In this document: positions 23,231-27,862 of the stretch, piece by piece
Position numbering within the stretch: the stretch's first letter is position 1
Layout of the letters: the number at the start of each line of letters is the position of its first letter
NCBI GenBank assembly: GCA_035556515.1
Contig: DATMEO010000060.1
Span: 1-27,862 of the forward strand
Source of the DNA: Gaiellasilicea sp035556515
GTDB lineage: Bacteria; Actinomycetota; Thermoleophilia; Gaiellales; Gaiellaceae
DNA: 27,862 bases
Reading direction: 5' to 3'
Translations under genes and position numbers: made by a program
Notes under the pieces: generated by a model
What the model was told of the DNA's origin: nothing
Seen by the model: the letters and a program-made list of their open reading frames with translations, nothing else
Database searches by the model: none

Positions 23231-23644
23231 ATGCGGGCTCCGGCCGAGATCCTCCGCGACACCAAGACGATCGCCCTCGTCGGCGCCTCGCCGAAGCCCG
23301 ACCGTCCCAGCCACGGCGTCATGCGCTACCTGCTCGCGCAGGGCTACGACGTGATCCCGGTGCGCCCCGTCGGGTGCGACGAAGTGCTGGGCGTGCCCTG
23401 CGTGCGCACGCTCGCAGAGATCGACCGCCCGATCGACCTCGTCGACGTCTTCCGCAGGGCCGAGCTGACGCCACCACACGCCGAGGAGGCAGTCGCGGTG
23501 GGCGCCGGCGCATTCTGGCTCCAGCTCGGAATCGTCTCGGCCGAGTCACGCCGGATCGTCGAGGAGGCGGGGCTGGACTACGTCGAGGATCTCTGCACCG
23601 CCGTGGTCCATCGCTACGAGATTCGCGAACGACAAGACGGGTAA
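23231..23644 (+). CDS. CoA-binding domain protein (YccU-like)
   Basis: A 137-aa single Rossmann-type CoA-binding domain, like YccU and the N-terminal part of succinyl-CoA synthetase alpha. Motifs: TIALVGASPKPDRPSHGVMRYL, then GYDVIPVRPVG, VDVFRR and GAGAFWLQLGIVS, ending with the VEDLCTAVVHR segment typical of YccU. The biological role is unknown; CoA or acyl-CoA binding is inferred from family. The ATG at 23231 has TAGCCT 7 nt upstream and the gene starts 21 bp after structured element 2. DoxX follows 9 bp later. Confidence 0.92.
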   Translation: MRAPAEILRDTKTIALVGASPKPDRPSHGVMRYLLAQGYDVIPVRPVGCDEVLGVPCVRTLAEIDRPIDLVDVFRRAELTPPHAEEAVAVGAGAFWLQLGIVSAESRRIVEEAGLDYVEDLCTAVVHRYEIRERQDG

Positions 23645-23653
23645 GGGCGGGCC

Positions 23654-24160
23654 ATGGAGTACGGCCTCCTCTTGCTCCGCCTTGTCGTCGGTCTCCTCTT
23701 CGCAGCTCATGGGGCGCAGAAGCTGTTCGGCTGGTTCGGGGGCGGCGGGCCCCAGGGCACGGCCCAGTTCTTCGCCTCGATCGGCTACCGGATGCCCGCG
23801 GTGATGGCAGTGGTCGCAGGCCTCTGCGAGCTCGGAGGCGGCCTGCTGCTCGCGACCGGTTTCCTGACGCCGCTCGGTGCCTTTCTGATCGCCACGGTGA
23901 TGCTCAACGCGATCGCCACCGTCGTGTTTCCGAAGGGGTTCCTCGGCGGCTACGAGTTCGAGTTCACGCTGCTGACCGTCGCCGTCGCGCTGGCGGCAAC
24001 CGGGCCCGGCGAGGTCTCGATCGACGACGCGATCGGCTGGGCGGACAACATCAGCGGCATCGCGTGGGCGTCGCTCGTCCTCGCGGCGGCAATCGTCGTC
24101 TCGCTGATCACGACGACGATCGGCCGCGCCCGCGCCGACCTGGACGAGATCCCCGGCTAG
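23654..24160 (+). CDS. DoxX family membrane protein
   Basis: A 168-aa protein with four hydrophobic helices. LLLLRLVVGLLFAAHGAQKLFGWFGGGG is the classic DoxX opening (His-Gly-x-Gln-Lys-Leu), followed by GLCELGGGLLLATGFLTPLGA and NAIATVVFPKGF. DoxX proteins are linked to quinone or thiol redox chemistry at the membrane, but the role is usually unproven. AGGG sits 6 nt before the ATG at 23654. It is probably co-transcribed with the CoA-binding protein. Confidence 0.92.
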   Translation: MEYGLLLLRLVVGLLFAAHGAQKLFGWFGGGGPQGTAQFFASIGYRMPAVMAVVAGLCELGGGLLLATGFLTPLGAFLIATVMLNAIATVVFPKGFLGGYEFEFTLLTVAVALAATGPGEVSIDDAIGWADNISGIAWASLVLAAAIVVSLITTTIGRARADLDEIPG

Positions 24161-24178
24161 CTCACGTTAGGTCGCCTC

Positions 24179-24198
24179 GGGCGAGAGCACGCTCGCCC
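24179..24198 (+). terminator. Hairpin after doxX
   Basis: GGGCGAG-AGCACG-CTCGCCC, a 7-bp stem starting 18 bp past the DoxX stop. It has no T-tract, so it would be an I-shaped terminator. Confidence 0.45.
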
Positions 24199-24248
24199 AG
24201 CCGAAGTTGCCGCGACTAGGAGGGGTCGGCGAACTGGCGGGCGGCACC

Positions 24249-24286
24249 GATACGACGTCGCCCCGCGCGACCGACCGTCGTATCAT
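24249..24286 (+). promoter_or_regulatory. Inverted repeat overlapping a leaderless promoter
   Basis: GATACGACG (24249-24257) and CGTCGTATC (24276-24284) are exact complements across 18 bp. The second arm overlaps the -10 box TATCAT (24281-24286), which lies 6 nt before the ATG at 24293. The layout is that of an operator. Confidence 0.5.
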
Positions 24287-24292
24287 TGACGT

Positions 24293-24445
24293 ATGAACCT
24301 CCGTGAGTTCCTTCGCACGCGACGGCAGCGGAAGGCGCGGAAACGGTATGAGCGCGAGAAGGCGCTGCGAGATAGCCAAAACGACGAGAAGGCGATAGAC
24401 AGAGTCGCCGACGGCGCGAAGACGATCGGCAGTGGCCTTGGCTAA
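24293..24445 (+). CDS. Small highly charged protein
   Basis: A 50-aa product opening MNLREFLRTRRQRKARKRY, with a basic first half, an acidic-basic middle and a short Gly-rich end. No known motif. Support for a real gene is the TATCAT box exactly 6 nt upstream, the inverted repeat over the promoter, and a gap on this strand otherwise empty of genes. A DNA- or RNA-binding role is only a guess. A 127-codon frame on the other strand covers the same DNA but has no promoter or recognisable content. Confidence 0.55.
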   Translation: MNLREFLRTRRQRKARKRYEREKALRDSQNDEKAIDRVADGAKTIGSGLG

Positions 24446-24476
24446 AGGCGTTCCGTAGGATCCTCCGGGCAGTCGC

Positions 24477-24520
24477 TCAAGGGACACTCTGGAACGCTGG
24501 CCCAGGCGAGTCACGCTCAG
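24477..24520 (+). repeat. Degenerate intergenic repeat, copy 1
   Basis: Begins TCAAGGGACACTCTGGAACG and continues GCTGGCCCAGGCGAGTCACG. It matches the copies at 24863, 25498 and 26415. Confidence 0.5.
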
Positions 24521-24563
24521 GCGAGACAGCCGAAGCACTGCACGTCTCAAGTGGCAACTTGCA

Positions 24564-24857
24564 GTGGCCGTTCTGGAGGGTGTGAAGCCGTACTCGCCTT
24601 CTGGGTCACCGCGCGACGAGCCTCGGACCGCTGCGGAGCCGGTGACTGCGCCGGAGTCACTGACCGCGGAGGAGTGGACGCTGCGGCGCCGGGCGCCGGC
24701 AGTAATCGGAATCGGTGCGGGTGCGGTCGCGGCTTCCGTAAAGCTTGTCGGCGTTCACGCGTTGCTCAACCCGAGCATCATCATCGTCGCCTTCGCCGTC
24801 CTCGTCTTTGTGGCGGGCGTCCTCTTCGTCACCCGCGCCCCCTCGTCCCGTAACTAG
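24564..24857 (+). CDS. Small membrane protein of unknown function
   Basis: A 97-aa product with a polar N-terminal half and two hydrophobic segments near the C-terminus (VIGIGAGAVAASVKLVGVHALL and IIIVAFAVLVFVAGVLFV), suggesting a double-pass membrane protein. The start is uncertain: GTG at 24564, or GTG at 24582, which has GGAGG too close for good spacing. No family was recognised. A different frame starting at 24551 covers the same DNA but is Cys- and Arg-rich and implausible. Confidence 0.55.
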   Translation: MAVLEGVKPYSPSGSPRDEPRTAAEPVTAPESLTAEEWTLRRRAPAVIGIGAGAVAASVKLVGVHALLNPSIIIVAFAVLVFVAGVLFVTRAPSSRN

Positions 24858-24862
24858 ATGGT

Positions 24863-24902
24863 TCAGGGGACATTCACGAACGCTCGCCAGACGAGCCGCC
24901 AC
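24863..24902 (+). repeat. Degenerate intergenic repeat, copy 2
   Basis: Begins TCAGGGGACATTCACGAACG and contains the mini-hairpin GCTCG-CCAGA-CGAGC. It starts a few bases after the stop of the small membrane gene. Confidence 0.5.
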
Positions 24903-24926
24903 TCCCATCGCCGGTGCAGCAAAGAC

Positions 24927-25454
24927 TCAGGCGCTTGGGCCTAGAGCTTCGCTGCGGACAAGCGCAGAGAACTGACCCAGGAGCGGTCTCATCTCTGGAT
25001 CAAGCTGATCGACGATCACTGAGGCGCCTACGAAAACAGCTCCGGCTGTTTCGATCAGAGACTTCGCGGTTACCGCCTGGCTCCCCGTCTCGAACCAGTC
25101 GTCGACAAGCAGGACGCGGTCGTCGGGCGTAAGAGAGCTGCGTTGTAGCCGAAGCGTCGTTGCGTTGCCGCGGTAATCGGGTGGCGTTACTTGTGTCAGT
25201 TTGTCGCCCGGAAAGATCCCACCCTCTTTACGGATGGCGACGAATCCGGCATGAAGTTCGCGAGCGACGGCGGCGCCCACGATGAACCCGCGCGCCTCGA
25301 TCCCTGCCACCTTCGTTATTGCCCGATCGCGGAAGGGATCGGCGAGCGCCGCGATCATGCAGGCGAAAAATTCTCGGTCGACGAACAGCCGCCAGACGTC
25401 CGCGTGCCCGTCGACCCAGCGAAAACGCGTTAGCAGATCGTCCGCGATGCTCAC
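24927..25454 (-). CDS. Adenine-type phosphoribosyltransferase
   Basis: A 175-aa type I phosphoribosyltransferase resembling adenine phosphoribosyltransferases. VAGIEARGFIVGAAVARELHAGFVAIRKEG is the APRT-like substrate region, and the PRPP loop is RVLLVDDWFETGSQAVTAK (113-131), with Trp-Phe-Glu where classical APRT has other residues. Base specificity is therefore not certain. The start chosen is GTG at 25454, with TATGCT 6 nt upstream; a longer frame to 25496 would include repeat-like DNA. With hpt and deoD, the window holds three purine-salvage genes, although they are not linked. Confidence 0.85.
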   Translation of the reverse strand: MSIADDLLTRFRWVDGHADVWRLFVDREFFACMIAALADPFRDRAITKVAGIEARGFIVGAAVARELHAGFVAIRKEGGIFPGDKLTQVTPPDYRGNATTLRLQRSSLTPDDRVLLVDDWFETGSQAVTAKSLIETAGAVFVGASVIVDQLDPEMRPLLGQFSALVRSEALGPSA

Positions 25455-25460
25455 AGAGCG

Positions 25461-25466
25461 AGCATA
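25461..25466 (-). promoter_or_regulatory. -10 box of the phosphoribosyltransferase (leaderless type)
   Basis: TATGCT on the minus strand, 6 nt before the GTG at 25454. Confidence 0.45.
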
Positions 25467-25497
25467 GGACGGCTGGAGGCAGCCGACTCGCCCCATG

Positions 25498-25540
25498 CTC
25501 GGGGGACATTCCAGAAACGCTGGCGCAAGCGAGCGTCACG
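25498..25540 (+). repeat. Degenerate intergenic repeat, copy 3
   Basis: Begins CTCGGGGGACATTCCAGAAA and continues CGCTGGCGCAAGCGAGCGTC. Its inner part can form a bulged hairpin. It abuts the 3' end of the VOC gene. Confidence 0.5.
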
Positions 25541-25937
25541 TGGCTGGCAGCTGGCGGTCCCCGTGGAAGACCGCTTCGACGTTGTTCCCGTCCGGGTCAA
25601 TGACGAACGCTGCGTAATACCCGGCGTGGTAATGCGGGCGAAGACCCGGCGCGCCGTTGTCGCGGCCGCCGGCTTCGACAGCGGCGCGGTGGAACTTGTC
25701 AACGGTCGCTCGGTCGGCTGCGGCGAAGGCCACATGAACGGGAGCGGCCGGGGGTTCGCCTTCCCCGATCCAGAAATCTCCACCGCCCTCGATGGCGAAC
25801 CCAGGCCCTTGCGAGCTCTCCACTACCTCCACTCCGAACGGCTCGAGGGCCTGCTCGTAGAAGGTGCGGCTGCGCTTCACGTCACGTACTCGCAGGGCCA
25901 AGTGGTCGATGAGGGGAAGCGTCACGGGCGGCGACAC
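25536..25937 (-). CDS. VOC family (glyoxalase/bleomycin-resistance-like) protein (1)
   Basis: A 133-aa vicinal-oxygen-chelate fold protein. Segments IDHLALRVRDVKRSRTFYEQALEPFG and GGDFWIGEGE form one beta-alpha-beta module. VHVAFAAADRATVDKFHRAAVEAGG and YYAAFVIDPDGNNVEAVFH form the second, with a typical metal-binding Glu near the end. The substrate is unknown. The start chosen is GTG at 25937, because TACGAT lies 7 nt upstream; GTG at 25925 is an alternative. It is divergent from a second VOC gene, with 36 bp between starts. Confidence 0.88.
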   Translation of the reverse strand: MSPPVTLPLIDHLALRVRDVKRSRTFYEQALEPFGVEVVESSQGPGFAIEGGGDFWIGEGEPPAAPVHVAFAAADRATVDKFHRAAVEAGGRDNGAPGLRPHYHAGYYAAFVIDPDGNNVEAVFHGDRQLPAT

Positions 25938-25944
25938 GCCCGCA

Positions 25945-25967
25945 ATCGTAGAGCGCAGGACTAGAGT
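25945..25967. promoter_or_regulatory. Paired divergent leaderless promoters of the two VOC genes
   Basis: Minus-strand TACGAT (25945-25950), 7 nt before the GTG at 25937. Plus-strand TAGAGT (25962-25967), 6 nt before the GTG at 25974. Confidence 0.5.
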
Positions 25968-25973
25968 GGCCGC

Positions 25974-26411
25974 GTGACGGTTCAACGGATGGACAACGTC
26001 GGCATCGTGGTGGAGTCCCTCGATGCCGCTATCTCGTTCTTCGCCGAGCTGGGCCTCGAGCTCGAAGGGCGAGCAACGATCGAAGGAGAGTGGGCAGGGC
26101 GCGTCACTGGACTGGGCGACCAGCGCGTCGAGGTCGCCATGATGCGCACGCCGGACAGTCACAGCCGGCTCGAGCTCTCGCGATTTCTCACGCCTCCGCC
26201 GGTCGCCGATCACCGGAACGCCCCGGTGAACGCTCTCGGCTACCTACGCGTCATGTTCGCCGTTGACGACATCGACGATACGCTCGACCGGCTGCGCACG
26301 CGGGGCGCGCAGCTCGTCGGCGAAATGGTTCAGTACGAAGACGTGTATCGGCTCTGTTACGTGCGGGGCCCTGAAGGGATCCTGATCGGGCTGGCCGAGC
26401 AGATCGGCTAG
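25974..26411 (+). CDS. VOC family protein (2)
   Basis: A 145-aa VOC/glyoxalase-fold protein. MDNVGIVVESLDAAISFFAELGLELEG and LGYLRVMFAVDDIDDTLDRLRTRGAQLVGE show the two paired modules, and the ending YVRGPEGILIGLAEQIG is the usual metal-site strand. It is not closely similar to the divergent VOC protein (1), so a recent duplication is unlikely. The start is GTG at 25974 with TAGAGT 6 nt upstream. Function unknown. Confidence 0.9.
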   Translation: MTVQRMDNVGIVVESLDAAISFFAELGLELEGRATIEGEWAGRVTGLGDQRVEVAMMRTPDSHSRLELSRFLTPPPVADHRNAPVNALGYLRVMFAVDDIDDTLDRLRTRGAQLVGEMVQYEDVYRLCYVRGPEGILIGLAEQIG

Positions 26412-26414
26412 CGG

Positions 26415-26457
26415 GCTGAACTTTCGCGACGGCTGGCGCAGGCGACCATCACGGGGT
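26415..26457 (+). repeat. Degenerate intergenic repeat, copy 4
   Basis: Begins GGCTGAACTTTCGCGACGGC and continues TGGCGCAGGCGACCATCACG. It is the most diverged copy and lies between convergent genes, running slightly into the 3' end of the peptidase gene. Confidence 0.45.
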
Positions 26458-27120
26458 GAACAGCTTCCAGTGCCCCTCGGAGACGACTTCTACGGTGCCG
26501 TCGTCCACTCTGATGGCGGTCTCGTCGTCGATCGCGTACGCCGGACCCGGGATACCGGCCGCCCATCTCTCTGCGTGGGCCATGGTGTTCTCCGGCAGGA
26601 GCTCGTGATCCAGGTGGGGGAAGATCGAGAAGTCGACGATGCCCAGCGTGCTGTCGCTCCCGGTGGGCGGCTTCCACACGACGAAGTCCTCCCCGATGCG
26701 GGGGGTCAGCACCAGGCTCCCAGCGCTCAGCCCCACCCAGACCGTCTCGCGCAGCGACGGCAAGAGGTCTGCCAGTCCGGACTGCCGCATCCAGTGGCAC
26801 AGATACAAGGCATCGCCGCCGTTCACCAGCAGGACGTCGGTCTCCTGGACGATGGGGACCCACTGCTCTTCATCGATGCTGGGCAGTGCGGTGAGCTCCA
26901 GCACTCCCAGGGACTTCCAACCCAACTCGCACATGGGTGTTCTGGGCTCTTGTCCGCTGATGAACCGCCATGCCGCGCCAGGACCGGCCATCGGGTGCGC
27001 GTACGTCGCGGTGGGAATGCAGAGGGCGCTGGACTCGGCGATCGGCTTGCCCAGGAGGTCGACCAGCGCGTCGTGGATGCTCGTGTTCTTGATGCCAGCG
27101 GACGTGAGAAGAAGCCTCAT
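26449..27120 (-). CDS. Peptidase S51 family protein (dipeptidase E / cyanophycinase-like)
   Basis: A 223-aa Ser hydrolase of family S51. The nucleophile elbow is VGLSAGSLVL (S132), preceded by VLLVNGGDALYLCHWM (100-111), which matches the NGG(D/N) strand of dipeptidase E. The protein begins directly with the first strand MRLLLTSAG and shows no signal peptide, so it is probably cytoplasmic. Cleavage of Asp-X dipeptides is the known role in some members; the substrate here is not fixed. The start is ATG at 27120 with AGGAGG five bases upstream, one of the best ribosome sites in the window. Confidence 0.9.
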   Translation of the reverse strand: MRLLLTSAGIKNTSIHDALVDLLGKPIAESSALCIPTATYAHPMAGPGAAWRFISGQEPRTPMCELGWKSLGVLELTALPSIDEEQWVPIVQETDVLLVNGGDALYLCHWMRQSGLADLLPSLRETVWVGLSAGSLVLTPRIGEDFVVWKPPTGSDSTLGIVDFSIFPHLDHELLPENTMAHAERWAAGIPGPAYAIDDETAIRVDDGTVEVVSEGHWKLFTP

Positions 27121-27201
27121 GCTGCCTCCTGGGTTGCCGTAGATGCTGGTCCGGGATAGACCGCTCCGCGACGCGTAACTCATCGGTCTCTGCCCGGGCT
27201 T

Positions 27202-27207
27202 TAGGAT
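27202..27207 (+). promoter_or_regulatory. -10 box of the GNAT gene (leaderless type)
   Basis: TAGGAT lies 7 nt before the ATG at 27215. Confidence 0.5.
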
Positions 27208-27214
27208 CGCCCAG

Positions 27215-27685
27215 ATGAACGTCTCGCTGCGGCCGCTCGAGGACCGGGATCTCGACACGATCTTTCAGCAAACGACGGATCCGGAGTCGATCCGAATGGC
27301 CGCCTTCACAGCCGAGAATCAGACCGATCGCCGCGCGTTCCTCAACCGGACGGCGCGCCTGCGGGCCGACACGAGCGTCTCGCACCGAGTCATCGACGTC
27401 GACGGAGTAGTCGCTGGAACGATCGGGTCCTTCCGAATCGACGATCAGCTTGAGGTGACCTACTGGGTCGGCCGATCGCACTGGGGGAAAGGCATCGCGA
27501 GCGCTGCGCTCCAGATTGTTCTTGACGAGACTGCCGAACGTCCACTGTACGCCCGAGCGGCTTCGGACAACCTCGGCTCGCTTCGAGTACTGGAGAAAGC
27601 CGGGTTCCGACGCATTGGCGTCGACCGCGGCTTCGCACCCGGTCGCGGTGAGGAGATCGAGGAAACGATCCTGCGCCTCGACTGA
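27215..27685 (+). CDS. GNAT acetyltransferase (RimJ/RimL-like)
   Basis: A 156-aa GNAT-fold protein. It starts with LRPLEDRDLDTIF, has a central sheet ending in LEVTYWVGRSHWGKGIASAAL (the pyrophosphate-binding Q/RxxGxG/A region in the form HWGKGIA), and closes with NLGSLRVLEKAGFRRIGVDRG. The layout resembles RimJ/RimL-type N-acetyltransferases. The substrate is unknown. The ATG at 27215 has TAGGAT 7 nt upstream and no Shine-Dalgarno. It is divergent from the S51 peptidase, with 94 bp between starts. Confidence 0.9.
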   Translation: MNVSLRPLEDRDLDTIFQQTTDPESIRMAAFTAENQTDRRAFLNRTARLRADTSVSHRVIDVDGVVAGTIGSFRIDDQLEVTYWVGRSHWGKGIASAALQIVLDETAERPLYARAASDNLGSLRVLEKAGFRRIGVDRGFAPGRGEEIEETILRLD

Positions 27686-27862
27686 GGTAGGAAACATCGT
27701 TCGGTGATGCCTGACCGCACGCCCAAGCGACCGCGCGACCGCTACCGGGTCTTTCCCGCCAGCCGCGCTCTGTTGTCGATCGCGGCTCCTGCTCATCATT
27801 CGAACGTCCGCCGAACCCGGCCCGACTCGTGAGGCACGTCCGTGTGAACGGTGTGGAGCTCG
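27686..27862. other. 177-bp end region without a convincing gene
   Basis: A 41-codon plus-strand frame (27707-27832) lacks a well-spaced ribosome site or -10 box. Nothing else was recognised before the window ends. Confidence 0.3.

Noticed and set aside
24167..24550. 127-codon minus-strand frame antisense to the small charged gene
   Set aside because: No -10 box, no ribosome site, no motif, and it overlaps the inverted-repeat promoter of the plus-strand gene.
24854..24863. CTAGATGGTT, matching the arm of structured element 2
   Set aside because: No inverted partner was found nearby and the match is only 10 bp, so chance or a remnant cannot be told apart.
27707..27832. 41-codon plus-strand frame near the window end
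   Set aside because: No well-placed ribosome site or -10 box and no recognisable content.

Overview
The window is high-GC, gene-dense DNA of an actinobacterial type. A ftsH-hpt-tilS cluster, a DUF4081-type GNAT protein, a long VanW/YoaR-like protein, several acyl-CoA dehydrogenases and many apparently leaderless genes point to Actinomycetota, plausibly class Thermoleophilia. That placement is inference from gene content and style, not from a marker gene. No rRNA, tRNA, CRISPR array, phage or transposase gene was seen.

Layout. 1-3798 (minus): an operon-like run GNAT - histidine phosphatase - tilS - hpt - ftsH (ftsH cut by the window edge). 3830-5447 (plus): deoD-type purine nucleoside phosphorylase and a diacylglycerol-kinase-like lipid kinase whose only plausible start is ATT. 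5461-6548 (minus): an L,D-transpeptidase lipoprotein and a small coiled-coil protein with a histone-like tail. 6634-7248 (plus): a small CxxC protein and a hotdog thioesterase. 7229-9034 (minus): VanW-family protein. 9297-13780: acyl-CoA dehydrogenase, SDR, winged-helix protein, second acyl-CoA dehydrogenase. 13893-16164: convergent wall genes, an amidase with three Ig-like repeats and a NagZ-like GH3 protein with an altered acid/base loop. 16188-17375: glutaryl-CoA dehydrogenase-like gene. 17630-22141: secreted protein, MFS transporter, TetR regulator, class III CoA-transferase/racemase-like protein, TolB-lysyl oxidase protein. 22337-24160: HAD phosphatase, CoA-binding protein, DoxX. 24161-27862: a looser region of small genes (phosphoribosyltransferase, two VOC proteins, S51 peptidase, GNAT) with short degenerate repeats.

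How the genes fit together. Three acyl-CoA dehydrogenases, an SDR, a CoA-transferase-like protein and a TetR regulator suggest degradation of fatty, branched or dicarboxylic acyl-CoAs. A 16-bp palindrome is shared by the TetR/CoA-transferase divergent region and the promoter of the second acyl-CoA dehydrogenase. Purine salvage (hpt, deoD, a PRT) and envelope work (FtsH, L,D-transpeptidase, VanW, amidase, GH3) are the other themes.

Most unusual. (1) Two homologous 177-193-bp intergenic elements (9128-9304 and 23017-23209) have long terminal stems whose sequences differ but whose pairing is kept. All noted wobble pairs are G-U when read on the plus strand. They look like an undescribed structured RNA or hairpin mobile element. 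(2) A family of 25-bp palindromes with a single central base sits at gene ends and once inside tilS. (3) At least thirteen starts have a TANNNT box exactly 6-7 nt upstream, indicating widespread leaderless transcription.
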